64,000 nucleotides of DNA from Periplaneta americana (GCF_040183065.1 NC_091123.1:109342821-109406820); one strand, 5' to 3'. Positions 1-11,455 are shown, counted from the stretch's first letter. Translations and numbers: made by a program. The notes: generated from the letters alone by a model not told the origin.

Positions 1-130
1 GTATCGTGTGGTTAGCACGATGATTCCCCCAGCCGTTATAGCTGGCTTTCGTAACCGGATTTCGCCACGTATCATAACTCCCCAAGTGCATCACGATGCT
101 GCGGTTGCGTTACAGTCCAAATTCAACATC
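1..130. repeat. SINE-like repeat fragment, cut by the window start
   Basis: The stretch reads like the body of an insect SINE, with GGTTAGCACGATGATTCCCC followed by a GTAACCGGATTTCGC segment and AAGTGCATCACGATGCTG. I recall this combination from cockroach and termite repeats but cannot confirm it here. The tRNA-related head would lie outside the window or is missing. Confidence 0.4.
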
Positions 131-727
131 GGAATTACGATACGAACTTACTAGCTGTCATTGCAACATAAATTTAAAATGTTCTTGAAAACAATTGTGG
201 GTTTAATATTATGTACCACATACGAGGTACACTATTAGATTCACAAAGCAGTTATTCACCTGATGATAGTAAAAAATACTGTGTCATATTTCAGATTTGC
301 TCAAGTAACGTCTTCCGACGTAGAACGAATATTTTCTGAGTACAAATATTGTTTTTTTTTTCTGAACCTAAAAGGAGTATTTCTTTTAATAAAATAAAAA
401 TCTTCATTGTTATTTGTTACAATGAGGCTAGAACCATAATTGTATACTTTGTATATTATTTTTATATGTACTGTTAAATTATTTTAGTTTGAGAGTTACG
501 AAGTTTATAATCATAAATTATTATTATTTTTTTTTTTTTGTATATTATTCGTTTATTATTTTCTTATTCTAAGGTCGTGGACGATTGGCGCATATGTTTG
601 GTTACCACCGACTGTACATGTTTGTCGTTCTGATTGAATGCGCTGCGCTATTACTTTTCATTCGGTAGAGATATAATTCAGGCTCACACAACTGTTTTGG
701 TACCGACTTCCAAGCTCTGATGGATGG
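131..727. other. Unassigned AT-rich sequence
   Basis: No coding signal or repeat structure is recognised. Short T runs occur near 350 and 530. The stretch near 640-655 (TTGAATGCGCTGCGCTATTA) loosely resembles 9168-9186, so part of it may be an old repeat. Confidence 0.4.
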
Positions 728-930
728 AAGCCACCTCGTAGCTCAGGCCATAAGTTCATTTGCCTGTTGATCCAGAGCTACGCCTGGACGTGGATTCGAT
801 TTCCGCATGGTATGATTACTTGGTTGTGAGTTTTCCTAGACTGTAAGGCGAATGTCAATCACATGTCGGATCCTCTACCTCATCTCCCTATCTCTAATTC
901 TATCGATGCTAATTATCTAATAATCGGTAT
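728..930 (+). mobile_element. tRNA-derived SINE, degraded
   Basis: A tRNA-like head is visible: an A-box-like CGTAGCTCAGGCC and, 60 bases later, a B-box-like GTGGATTCGATTTCC. The body has GATTACTTGGTTGTGAG and AAGGCGAATGTCAAT, and the layout matches the better preserved copy at 62038-62283. The family would be transcribed by RNA polymerase III and moved by LINE enzymes; this copy is old and incomplete. Confidence 0.6.
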
Positions 931-1126
931 ACGGGTACAAAATAACGGACTAAAATACAATGGAACAAGGGAAACTGAAGTTCTTAAGAGACAGTCCCAC
1001 AGCCACTTACAGTCTCTGCCTGAAATTGAACCTCAGACTGTTTGATGAAAAGCTGTCAGCCGACTAAGCCTCAGCTGGACTCTTTGAGCTACGTAAACTG
1101 TACCAGCACATTCTAAAATGATTATA

Positions 1127-1220
1127 TTTGTAGAAGAGACGTTTAGTTTCCTTAATACATGGAGACGGGGAGGGGTATTTGTAGAAGAGACATTTAGTTT
1201 CCTTGAAATAGAGATGGGAC
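1127..1220. repeat. Two-copy short tandem repeat, period about 49 bp
   Basis: ATTTGTAGAAGAGACGTTTA at about 1128 recurs with one change at about 1177, each time followed by GTTTCCTT. The second half of each unit has diverged. The rest of 931-1611 shows nothing I recognise. Confidence 0.6.
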
Positions 1221-1611
1221 GGATATCAAAATGATATATGGATGCATAGTGTATACTGTAATTCTGGGAGCTTCTGTTTGTCTAGTTATACAAATCCAAC
1301 AAGCTTGATTGTAGTGCCGTGCGGCTTGGCATGGTGTCTGATAGGATTAAGAGTAGGAAGGGTATAGTGTGCTTGTGGACTGCCGTTCATAAAAATGAAA
1401 TATAGCGACCATCCGAGACTTAATTGGTCTGCTGTGGATTACCAACAAATAGTTGAACTCAAACGCAAATTTCTCTGGCGAAAGGCGCTATCAAAGGTTT
1501 TTATTCTCCTCATTGTAGATCAGTTCTCCAACTGGTATTATAATTTGTGCGTTTATTCATCTTAACTGGATAAATTAATGGATTACTGAATCAGTTGTTT
1601 TTTCTAATAGC

Positions 1612-1905
1612 GGGTACTTGACTCTTCGTCATTCACCCATATAAAGCCAGTTATGTAGACCAATTTACCGACCGAGTCGTTGCCCAGGGTGCACCATTGG
1701 ATACTGGTTTACGCTACACACGTGATAAGATGAGATAATGATGGATATTTCTTTGGATGCCACAAGGAGCTTCCGGAGAAAACCCCTGTGTTTCCTGGAT
1801 CACGGGCCCAACACAAGTTATAAATCGGGGGTACACCGAGGTTCGAACCCGGGTCTTTACAATTATAAGTCCAGCGCACTAGCCACTAGACCACCCTACC
1901 GGCTT
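1612..1905 (-). mobile_element. tRNA-derived SINE, minus strand
   Basis: On the minus strand the head has a GGTCTAGTGGCTAGTGCGC A-box region and a GGTTCGAACCTCGG B box. The body, read on plus, has GACTCTTCGTCATTCACCCA and ACCGACCGAGTCGTTGCCCA. The same modules occur in the same order at 22100-22392, so these are two copies of one family. An open frame covering 1738-1938 is a by-product of this repeat. Confidence 0.75.
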
Positions 1906-1944
1906 TTACTGAATCAGTATGTGGAGAAAATGTTGTAGCCAATG

Positions 1945-1945
<1 letters not shown>

Positions 1946-2008
<63 letters not shown>

Positions 2009-2056
2009 GTTTTATTTAACCTGGCAGAGTTAATACCTTCTCTAACACCAACCAGT
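1946..2056 (-). mobile_element. 3' end of a LINE with ATT microsatellite tail (minus strand)
   Basis: On the minus strand the sequence GTGTTAGAGAAGG, then TTAACTCTGCCAGGTTAAAT, then an (ATT)n run matches the 3' end of the LINE at 49283-52335. Only about 110 bp is left, so this is a severely 5'-truncated insertion. The (AAT)n run at 1946-2007 is the LINE's own tail, not an independent microsatellite. Confidence 0.7.
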
Positions 2057-2259
2057 ATGTGGGCCTATGTATGCATGTAATATGTATGTAGCGTAGCCTA
2101 TGCAATATAAGACCTATATTGTAGGTAGGCCTATGTATACTATATAATGCATGTATATGTAGACGTATATGGATCACTTTTCATTTTAATTTCATTTATT
2201 GCATTCCATAGATAGGCATATTGACATTGAAGCTTTAAGATATAAAACAAGTCAAGAGT

Positions 2260-2445
2260 TATACAACATTTTTGGCGAGATGAGGTGAGACAAGGATTCA
2301 CCATAGATTGGCCTACCTAACATTTGCCTTACGAGTGCTTAAACTTCGGAAAAACCCAACGAGGTAGTCAGCCCAAGTAGGAATATACAGTAATCCAAGC
2401 CCGAGCGCAACTCTGGATCAGCAGCGTTGTATGCTAACGGATAGA
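2260..2445 (-). mobile_element. tRNA-derived SINE, minus strand, degraded
   Basis: Read on minus, it has a tRNA-like head near 2440, followed by GCTGACTACCTCGTTGGGTT. This matches the GATTACCTGGTTGGGTTT module of the SINE at 62038-62283. The tail end contains GGCGAGATGAGGTGAGAC on plus. It is the opposite-strand copy of that family. Confidence 0.55.
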
Positions 2446-3065
2446 CAGCTGGATGGATTGATAGGTTTGAGAACTGCTAGATGAGTGGATAGAGTGTATG
2501 AATGGATGTATGTAGGCCTATCTAAAGACGGATGAAAGTATGGATCTATTTATGATTGTATGTATGTATCGAGTTGGCCTGGGTGGCGCAGTTGGTAGAG
2601 TATTGCCCTTCTATGCCCGAGGTTACGAGTTCGATTCCGGCCCAGGTCGATGGCATTTAAGTGTGCTTAAATGCGACAGGCTCATGACAGTAGATTTGCT
2701 AGCATGTAAAAGAAGTGCGGAACAAAATTCCGGCAAACCAGCGACACTGATATAACCTCGGCAGTTGCGAACGTCGTTAATTAAAACATTTACAATTTAT
2801 GTATGGGTCGGATGGATGGATGGATGATTGGATCAGTTTATTGATGAATGTTTGAATTTATGTATTGATAGATGAAAAGATGATTGGATGGGTCGGTAGG
2901 TATGCGGATGTGTGTATTGATCGATAGATCGCTAGATATATAGATTTATGTATCGATGGATTTATTTGTAAACCAACAGATTGATGGATTGATTGATAGA
3001 CGGATAATTGGATTCATCTGTTCTTAAAGGAATGAATGGAAGAATAAATCGATCGATAGATATAA
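2446..3065. repeat. Degenerate GATG/GATA tract interrupted by a SINE
   Basis: On both sides of the SINE at 2577-2780 the sequence is dominated by imperfect four-base units such as GGATGGATGGATGATTGGAT and GATTGATTGATAGACGGAT. It looks like an old tetranucleotide satellite that has decayed. Confidence 0.65.
2577..2780 (+). mobile_element. tRNA-derived SINE with clear acceptor-stem remnant
   Basis: The head starts GGCCTGGGTGGCGCAGTTGG and has a B box GAGTTCGATTCC. Seven bases at the start can still pair with CCAGGTC after the T arm, as in a tRNA acceptor stem. The anticodon arm does not fold well, so this is a tRNA-derived head and not a tRNA gene. The body (GTGTGCTTAAATGCGACAGG, CCTCGGCAGTTGCGA) recurs at 61487-61630. 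Confidence 0.75.
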
Positions 3066-5400
3066 GGTTGGATTAATACATTAATAGAGAAACTCGATGG
3101 ATCGAAACGATCTTCAGAGTAATATTTTATTATTCTCCTCTCTCTAGAAGTGATTGAAGTGACCACTGAAATAAAATGTAACGCTTGAGTTCTTTTTTCG
3201 AGACAGTTGTTGGAAACGCTGGAGGCATTTTCTTCCGTGACGCGGTTAAAATATTCAAACGTTTTTTCACCTCCATATATAGTAATACTGTGTAAACAAA
3301 TCGATGAGGGAAATAAGTACGTAGTAGTTAGAGTGCATGTGTTTATTAGGTTATGATAACAGTATCGACTGCATGCCCGACCAGCTGTGGGAGCCTGGAT
3401 GCTAACCACATTGTCCCCTAGTGAGTAAAAACCTCCCGAGTCTCGTACAGAAGGACCTGAACTGGATTTAGACCCGCTATCCCAAGAGCACAGAGTTATC
3501 GGACGTACGATTGCACTATACTTGTCCCAAGGCTTGCCCGCATCGACTTCTTGAAAAGTCCTGACCAAGTTCCCGGTTGGCCGACCCCGCTAGAGCTTAT
3601 AAATTTCACTTGGAGTTGGGACGATACCGGAAGATATTTACTTTCTTGTTTCTAAAGTCTTTTACTTTTTAAGTCAGAGTCTGAAAGGAAAACAACTCCT
3701 TCGAGAGGCTGTGACTGCCGAAAATAAAGTTTTCTATTGCGAAATTAGTTTTAGAGAATATATGTTCACTTGAGCAACGTTTGAAGTTCCGTTATGGCTT
3801 TGTGTGTGGACTAGAATCGTGATATTTTGCCGCGTACCTGGATGTGTGTCCGTTGTCACAGTTTGATATTCTTTGCCGACACAAATGAAAACCTTCACGT
3901 TGTGCAGACCCTTAATGGAATATTGCCATATGTCAGTAATGTGCAAAGCTCGGAACTTGGGGACTTGTGTGTCGTGTGCATGAGTAAGGTTACAGGTACA
4001 ACGTACACAAAGCTCAACCTGCAAGTGCTTAGGGACAGTCGTGTGTACTAAGAAAGTGGTCACATCGAATGACAGGAAGACGGACGAGGAAACTGTGTCG
4101 TGTCGAAGCCAATGACATTCAGATAATTAATTAGAGGTAAATGGCCTGTTTGAAAATAAGAAAATACGTATTATTCGAATGGGTATTGTATACGTTTGAA
4201 AATATATTTCTTAAAATTTAGGTACAGAATTTCGTGGAGGAATTCTGAGGAGATACATTATTTTCTTCGAATGGAGAGATTATATTTTGTAACTTGTGTG
4301 AAACACAAACTAGAGATTGGAAACGGGCATTCATTGAAATACATTGCAGTCCCTTAAATCGGTGGAAAATTTGTCCATAGCCATGGATCAAGTCGTAGTG
4401 GAACCTTCCCTAGTAGTGACATAGAAATTGAAAACTATTTTCGAGACAAATTTAGAATACTTATCTTTCTCAGATACGAGATCAGCTAGCAACTACTGAA
4501 AATCGAACAGGAAACAGTGACAGTGAAAACATTCAATACTTTATTTCGGCCTAAGACTTTATAATACAATTACAAACCATTTTCCAAATTTGAATTTTTT
4601 TAAAATTGAAGCTTTTAAAAAATAAATATGTAAAATTATCCACGATATAATATAATATTAAAAAATGTATTTTTTTTTTACCTTTTATTTCTGTCTACTA
4701 TATTCTTGTTTTATTGAATATCACTGGCTTCTGTCGAATTGTCAATTTATATTAAATGTGTATTTTTCTCTCTTTTCCTCTTTCTTCTTTATTCTTGCTC
4801 TTGTGTTGTATTTATTAGTTTGAATTAAGTTACTTACTGTATTTAGTAAAGTGCCCTTGTAAATTTTATGTTATATTATTGACTAAGACCACACCGTACA
4901 CGAGCCTGGCTCTTACGGTAATGGCTAGAAACATTTTTGTTTTATAAATGTAATTTGTATTCAGTAGGTAGCTAGTTAAAATAAATAAAATTAAAAAATT
5001 AATTTTGCTCCCGTCACTTCATGTGACGTGGAAATAAATTTCTTTCGTTTCAAATCATGTTTAACTAACAGACGAAGAAGGTATGGGTTCGAAAAATATT
5101 CGAATGTATGTAGTCATACACTGTAATAAAATATACAGAGCAGAACTGTAAATTTGATATATTTTGCATGTTTATTTATATATATGCTATAAAATTACTT
5201 GTGTCAACCTACCATAATATTATCATTATGTTGTTCCAGCCAGAAATCACTTTTATAGCAGACCTTACAGTACCTCTGTGCTGGAAGCGGGAGTTTGTTG
5301 ACATTGAAGTCCGGTCGCTTAGCCACGTTCAAAGACACAAGTCCCCAAGTTCCGAGCTTTGGTAATGTGAACTTGAAAGTTCTTGAGAGATCAGGTGGTC
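3066..5400. other. Unassigned sequence with an inverted pair of segments
   Basis: No gene is supported. A minus-strand open frame at 3014-3568 has no recognisable domain and starts inside the GATG tract. About 36 bases at 3935-3970 recur inverted at 5335-5370 (core AGCTCGGAACTTGGGGACTT). Downstream of each, short cysteine-containing reading frames occur (CVVC at about 3973; YCKVC on minus at about 5270), which may be remnants of a transposase zinc-binding end. That reading is weak. Confidence 0.35.
4700..5000 (+). mobile_element. Possible LINE 3' tail
   Basis: The segment ending CACGAGCCTGGCTCTTACGG, ATGGCTAGAAACATTTTTGT and then AAAATAAATAAAATT has the look of a non-LTR retrotransposon 3' UTR with a short AATA-type tail. 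No coding part is attached. The assignment rests on recall of similar cockroach LINE tails. Confidence 0.3.
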
Positions 5401-5472
5401 AGATTTTAGCAAGGTCCGTATATCTGAGGAAGATGTTTATTTGCGGCAGTAGAACCTACTTATGTGTTTTTT

Positions 5473-5705
5473 AGGTTATTTTACGACGCTTTATCAACAT
5501 CTTAGGTTATTCAGCGTCTGAATGAGAGGGTGATAATGCCGGTGAAATGAGTCCGGGATCCACCACCGATACTTTCCCAGCATTTGCTCATATTGGGTTG
5601 AGAGAAAATCCGGAAAAACCTCAACCAGGTAACTTGCCTCAACCGGGAATCGAACCCGGGCCACCTGATTTCGCGGCCAGACGCGCTAACCGTTACTCCA
5701 AAATA
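5473..5705 (-). mobile_element. tRNA-derived SINE, minus strand (TTACGACGCTTTATCAAC family)
   Basis: On minus, the head GTAACGGTTAGCGCGTCTGG carries the A box and GGGTTCGATTCCCGG the B box. The body runs through GGTTGAGG, then AATATGAGCAAATGCTGGG, to a tail that on plus reads TTATTTTACGACGCTTTATC. Other copies lie at 27675-27920 (minus) and 36440-36690 (plus). The head is well preserved. Confidence 0.85.
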
Positions 5706-5720
5706 TGGACTACTCATCTG

Positions 5721-7149
5721 TTACAGGTCTACTTGACGATGAAATAATTGAACGTTTTTATGCACTATTCTCAGTTAGAACTCGTGTGAATGTTATGGAA
5801 ATAGTTTATCTGTAGTAATCTCAGACCTCGAGTGACATTTATTAGGACTATTTCGTGAATAAAATAAAAATGTAAATAATATATCACTAAAATTCGATCA
5901 CAAAATGTTAATAATTGTATATTAACGAATACTTAACCTATTCAGACATTGTGGAGTTGAAATATTCGTAGATTAATATCGATTACTGCAATAAAGAAAT
6001 TCGATGTTATTATTCAGTAATGCCAATTGCGAAAAGCGAAATACAGGTTTAACAATGCTAATTACATGTACTGCACTTTTCTCTTATTATTATAACATAA
6101 ATACATTTTCATTATCTGCTGAAATCATAATTTAATATAACAGTAACAGTGGGGACAGCTATATACCAGGGCTTATGTATTCACAGCGAGACATGTTTCT
6201 ACACAGTGAAGCCATCTCTGTATAGATAGGCCTAATTAAAACACGAATTTTATTACGCCATACGAAAGGCAGTTCGATCAAAGATCTTATTATTACTATG
6301 CAAGGTCTTTGGGTTTGATATGCGATGATGTTACATAAATTTGAACATCTGACTTTCTATTAATTGTTTCATTTCATTCACAAAATACAAATTTTATAGG
6401 CTACAATTTTATTATAGGTTAAGTTACCTGTGGAAGCAGGACCAATGTCAGCTGTGCCTTATTTCGACCGTTACAATCAGTGCTACACGAAAGCATTTTT
6501 TATAGCTCGACAAACGCATTCTCGCTGTAGTGGGTAACTGAACTAAAGCTGCATCTGCACAGTTCAATATTCCAATCGCGTATGCGTGCAATCTGGGAAG
6601 AATATTGAAAGAATCAAGTTTAAAAGGTACGTTCAATTATGATGCATTAAGATTTTGTGTCTACATGGTGCGCCGTTTTGAACGTCGTCTTCACTGCGTA
6701 AATATATTAATTAATATTAAATATCGATCTTGCATTCATTGCTTTAAAGTTGAAAGAAAAGTTTAACCATGTAGTTGCATCTTAATGTATTCATGATCGT
6801 CAATTTACGGGGAAACAGTTGGCGACAACGACTAAACAAAAGAACGACCATGCGATAAATTGATAGCGATAAATCTAGCTGCAAAAATTATCGCAAAGTG
6901 TGACTGTGATTGGTTGGAATTAAACATTTCATTACACTTCATTGGTCGAAAATGGAATGACGTCATATAAACGAAATAGTCACATTAATTTAATAACTAC
7001 TAAAAGAGAAAATCAATGAACAAATTAGAAAAACGTTTCACAAAGGCAACACATATCTTCTCGTTAGTCGTTTTACGTGTTTCGTAACATTTCAGCTGGT
7101 TTATTATGGGATATTACTGTTCTTATGTGATTTATTATTATTTAAAAGA
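5721..7149. other. Unassigned AT-rich sequence
   Basis: No coding region or confident repeat is seen. About 6620-6800 holds a loose inverted pair (ATGCATTAAGAT and GCATCTTAATGTATTCAT, each next to a CATGTAG or CTACATGG), which may be a decayed MITE. Confidence 0.4.
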
Positions 7150-7530
7150 ACGGTAGTGTAATGGTTATCATTTTCAATTTTTATTTGGGGGTTCCGAAGT
7201 TGGATCCCGGGGGCCGGCTATCCTGGATTCGATCCCAGTGTATGATTATTTCAACTTGAGTTTTTCATGGTTTCCCAAGTCCCTCCAGACGAATGTTGGG
7301 ATGATCCGAATTTCAAGAGCCGTGATCCAACTCCTTCCCAATCCTCAATCCCTTTAATCATTACTTCTCATCTATCATTCTCTCCGCAATAGGTCTGCCA
7401 CCTGTCCGACAGAGTAGAGCACTCGACAGAGCTGTGATCATTGGGTACGACTGTAAACCACTGTAATGTGGAAAACGGGGAATATACATACATACATACA
7501 TACATACATACATACATACATACATACATA
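7150..7530 (+). mobile_element. tRNA-derived SINE with ATAC microsatellite tail
   Basis: The head has TAGTGTAATGGTTATC (A box) and GGATTCGATCCCAG (B box), separated by an unusually long insert. The body (GACGAATGTTGGGATGATCC, CACTCGACAGAGCTG, GTGGAAAACGGGG) leads straight into a (CATA)n run at 7484-7530. The run is the SINE's 3' tail. Confidence 0.7.
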
Positions 7531-8180
7531 GGATGATTCAAAAGGTAAGGTCATACGTTTAGAAGGTGATTCAGGGCGACATTTAGAGCAGGAAAAGTCA
7601 GTTTTATTTATTTGCAACCGTTTCAGAGTTACAACTGGTCAAGCAGTTAATTCACATCTCATGATACAATAAATACTAATTTACCTTCAGTTGTTTTGAT
7701 CTAGGTTTGTTTACAAAGCATGATTTCCACCATTAATGGAATGACAATGGAAAACACACAGTGAAATGTTGTGATTGGCCAGCACAGTCCCCTGACTTAA
7801 CGCCTCTGGACTTCTATGCACCTATGGGGTTTGTGAAAGAAAAGGTGTACACTACGGAGATTACAGACAGAAATAATCTACTCCAGCGAATTAATGCAGC
7901 TGCAAGAGACATAGACCACTAAACGGGCTATTGGATTTTGTGCACAGCGCAGCAAGAGAACGCGCCCAGGCATGTTTGCGTGCAAACGGAGGACGTTTTG
8001 AGCAGCCGCTCTAATTAAATACTGTAAACTAGTAATTATTACAAGTAAGTCACCTTAGTTGTGAGTAAATGTTTGATCTGTTGTAACTCTGAAACGGTTG
8101 CAAATAAATAAACTGACAAAGGACTTTCTTGCTCTAAATGTCGCCCTGAATCATCTCCTCACCGGCTGACCTTACCTCGG
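7531..8180 (+). mobile_element. IS630/Tc1-mariner-type transposon, internally deleted
   Basis: The two ends are inverted copies of about 85 bp: TGATTCAGGGCGACATTTAG near 7565 and its reverse complement near 8135, both continuing to GCAACCGTTTCAGAGTTACA. Between them the plus strand encodes the transposase C-terminus: WPAQSPDLTPLDFYA at 7778-7822 and RAQACLRANGGRFEQPL ending at TAA near 8015. The SPDLxPLD stretch carries the last catalytic region of DDE transposases of this superfamily. The N-terminal HTH and first catalytic residues are absent, so the copy cannot have moved by itself. Confidence 0.75.
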
Positions 8181-8185
8181 ACCTG

Positions 8186-9209
8186 GTGCACGGCAGAGTC
8201 CGTGGATATCCAGAGTACCACCATCCTTTGCGCCGGCAAATGCCACAAATCGGCCGTTGTTATTTCAAAGCGCTCTATACAGTATGCAGTCATATAGGGA
8301 ACGAATATAATTAAGTGGGAAAAAATGTCATGCTGTTGTGTTCGAACTATTTAAAGAGAACTGAAAATGGAACACATTTGTTGTCTCTGTCACAAGGCGA
8401 AAGAAATAAGGAAGAAGGAAAGAAGTGATTATAAATGTGAAAAGAAACTATCCACTACCTAATCGAGCATTATATTAATTGAGAGATTTGAATTATTTTT
8501 TTTTGGTATTTCTTTTTTCAAAATTTGGGCCCCAAAATGTTTTTCTAAAACCAATCTTGAATTTAAGTTGTTGCAGCAACGATATTTCTACATGACGCAA
8601 ATGAAAATCATGTACTATAAATTACAAAAAAATGTCAAATTTCACCATCTTCTCCGTTTAAAACCAAACATATCTGAATTCAATCCTAATTGCTACTTGC
8701 CAGAATGCCATAATATAGTTAAAGTTCAGAATTCATTCTTCTGTATTGTTTGACTTGATTGTAAAATACAAAGAAAGGCTGTAAATATCCTATTAAATGT
8801 GCAAGTCGAAGAGTAGGCACGAGGAATGCAGTTGGAAATGTTAGGGTTTATTATTTTTTAAATTTGCAACATTGTTATCATTTATTACTTCAATTTATTA
8901 AGTTTATGTTACTGTACTACTTGTAGTATAATTATTGTGATGAAAGGAAGGAGTGTGTTGAATACTTAAATGCATATCATTTTATGCTGTAATAATTTAT
9001 TAAATTAAGTTTTTATACCGGTACATTAGTATGTTGACTGACAATAATGCTCTAAAATTATATGAAGATCCTTTTGAAGTTTTTGCGCTTCAAATAAAAA
9101 ATATTTGAGTTTTACTTTAAATGTTCCTATCCCAATCGTTTGAAAAGGAATAACAATGGCAGCCGACTGATTGCGCTACGCTATTGCATCCACGGACTCT
9201 GCTGTGCAC
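8186..9209. mobile_element. Possible 1.0-kb DNA transposon with 22-bp TIRs
   Basis: GTGCACGGCAGAGTCCGTGG at 8186 recurs inverted at 9188-9209 with two differences. Inside, the frame at about 8371-8425 reads HICCLCHKAKEIRKKERS, a cysteine-rich patch like the C-terminal zinc-binding end of some transposases. Another open stretch spans 8568-8753. The left end abuts the preceding element directly. No target duplication was seen. Confidence 0.35.
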
Positions 9210-9299
9210 GATCCCTATAATGTGTTCCCGCCTTCTCCTCTGATACCACCTCCTCCTACCTTCTCCTTTGCTGTGTTTTGTATTTTATATCACGCAATC

Positions 9300-9445
9300 T
9301 TAGCCGACCACGGGGTCTAGAGTGACGGCTTTTCCAACCGGAGATCGTGGTTCAGATCTCGGGTAGTTGTAGTTGGTGTTGAGGCTGACTGTCTTGATGT
9401 GTTACTGTTTTTCCATCATTCCACCATTTAGTTCATATTTAACAT
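9300..9445 (+). mobile_element. tRNA-derived SINE, short
   Basis: A tRNA-like head (GACCACGGGGTCTAGAGTGA, B box TGGTTCAGATCTCGGG) is followed by GTTGGTGTTGAGGCTGACTG. There is no clear tail. Confidence 0.45.
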
Positions 9446-9454
9446 CCCTCCTTA

Positions 9455-10083
9455 TACAGGGTGGGCAAAATAAAACTGGCCCAGAAAATCTGTAATATTT
9501 ACATTTATGTATGTTTATAGTTGGACTTTGTACCATGCTTTCCTGCACTCGAGCAATGTTTTCTGGTGTATGACTTGAGGCTTTCCCGGCTTTTGAAATA
9601 GAATAACTCTTCTCGGATTCTCGGCCAGGTGAGTTGGAGATTAGCTTCCAAGCTTTCGACGGCTAGCTCTGCCATCTTCTTCAGGGAATGAAGAAGATGG
9701 CAGAGCTAGCCGTCGAAATTTTGAAGCTAATCTCCAACTCACCTGGCTGAGAACCCGAGAAGAGTTATTCAGTGTTCTCTGGTGTTCGAACTCTTCGGAT
9801 AGTTACGGTTTTTATTCGCTACAGAGCCCGTTTCACGCCATTTTGCCACTAAGTTTTGCATTGCAGCCTTTGCTGGAGGTTTTGCCAAAACACGTCCAGT
9901 TGAAACTCCTTCGCAAACAGTTCCGCACACTTTTTCCATGAATTGTGCTTCGCATAACACTCGATAATGAACACGCGTTATTTTATCGTGAGCACCATTT
10001 TGTGTTTCATTCAACTGGCCACTAAACAGTCTGTTCCTCTCACTCACTGAAACGTAATGACAAAGCGAACTATGTACGGGCAA
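9455..10083 (-). pseudogene. DUF4817-type transposase N-terminal relic with one TIR, split by a hairpin element
   Basis: Minus-strand frames encode LVAKWRETGSVANKNRN (about 9810-9860), typical of the helix-turn-helix N-terminus of a large arthropod IS630-like transposase family (DUF4817). The next expected piece, TPENIARVQESMVQSP, lies at about 9515-9565 on the other side of the hairpin at 9567-9770. The reading then breaks and runs into the TIR, which on plus reads TACAGGGTGGGCAAAATAAA at about 9458. The element is thus deleted from the HTH region to its end. The opposite TIR was not found beyond 10083. Confidence 0.7.
9567..9770 (-). mobile_element. Hairpin element (170-bp palindrome) with hammerhead-like core
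   Basis: 9601-9684 and 9688-9770 are inverted copies (GAATAACTCTTCTCGG at one end, CCGAGAAGAGTTATTC at the other) with almost no loop. On minus, CTGAAGA directly follows the centre, then GATGGC and GCCGTC can pair, then GAAA, resembling a hammerhead ribozyme core with one extra A. Flanking copies of an old target duplication (AATGTTTTCTGGTGTATGA and AGTGTTCTCTGGTGTTCGA) lie outside. Penelope-like elements carry such motifs; that link is inferred. Confidence 0.55.
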
Positions 10084-10089
10084 AGTAGT

Positions 10090-11455
10090 GCAAGAATTCC
10101 TAGAGTTGAGACTATTACATAGTAATGTAGGCCTATATTACAATATGATAACTGGAAACATGTTTTTTAATTAATTTTGTCGCACTTTTTCAATTCAAGT
10201 GAATTCAAGATATCACTAAAAAAAACTGCCCTATGTTTATTATAACTTCAGAGCATAGCGTGTTTTCTATTCAACTTCTTAAGCAGTGTACATTCTCGTA
10301 CCCGAAAGAAGAATTCTAGCATTCATTTTATTGTAACTTCCACTTACCCCAGTTTTACTTAGATCATATTAAAATACTTGCATGTTTTTGCTACATTTGT
10401 GCAACAAAAAATGGCGAATTTTATTGCTTGAACTCAAGATCCTGATTGTAGATTGATAATTTATTTACGATCTAGAACCTCTTTTTCCGCAACTTTATTA
10501 ACTTCGGAAGCAAATTACTTTGTGAAATGAAAATTACAGCTTTATCAGTTCTACGTTATGTGCAATTAAAATTGTAATCTCCGGAACGTGTTCCGACTAA
10601 CCTAATTACTGTAACATTACCAACTGTTCCAGACACTTTGTTAACAGTTCAAGAACTTCCTTATTTTGCGAATGATGAAGTCTTATAATTGCCCTTACTC
10701 GAACCCGCCACAAGGAGCATATTAACTGAAGCACTTCATTATACGACTCTGTAGCTCACCCTTCAAAATTATTTCAGTGTTACTTGCTCGTATGCATCTC
10801 AGGATTTATTTCATAGGAGTATCATCGCACTAGCTTACAATAATTGCTACAGTGCTTTAAAGCTGTATCTCCTCAGCTCAAATATAACATTCATCCAATT
10901 TTTTATACGAAAGAAGTGTGCGTGTATTGGAAGGGAAGAGTGGGAATCTCATGTAAGAGTCTTTGGACGTTTGTTAGATTTTTCTGAAATTTGATGGACA
11001 TGCCATTGGTGGACGGTTGATGCTGACTGCTTAAGTAATTACCTAACTTTAGTCGTCCAGTGAAATTCCTGCAGTGATTAATTCGTTGGTTACTCGGATA
11101 GGAATTGCCCTCCTACAGGAGTTGCGGTAATTATTGCAGTGAACTGTTGCCTAATTTTCGTTTTCCATATACAGTACCTATAAAACTTGTTATTTTTTAG
11201 ACAAATACTGCGTAACAAATTTTAACTTTTTTTTTTTTTTTTGCGCTGGGCATGTGATACATGTTTTCTATATAATTTGAACCTTCTGAATACGAATATG
11301 ACAACAAAAACAGGTTTTTGAGAAATTTTCGAATTTATATCTATTCAAAATACTGCTTTATATAATGATAATTAAGTTAAATATTCACTTTTTTCTGCAT
11401 TTTCTTTTATACCGGGCATCAGGTATGTCACGAGATAAAGTTAAACAATAGTCTG
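10090..11455. other. Unassigned AT-rich sequence
   Basis: No gene, TIR or tRNA-like head is recognised. A poly-T run lies at about 11227-11242. Confidence 0.4.

Noticed and set aside
2577-2650. Possible functional tRNA gene
   Set aside because: The acceptor stem pairs, but the D and anticodon stems do not, and the same head is followed by a SINE body found again at 61487-61630.
3014-3568. 184-codon open frame on minus
   Set aside because: It starts inside a degenerate GATG tract, has no domain or compositional sign of selection, and no partner exons are visible.
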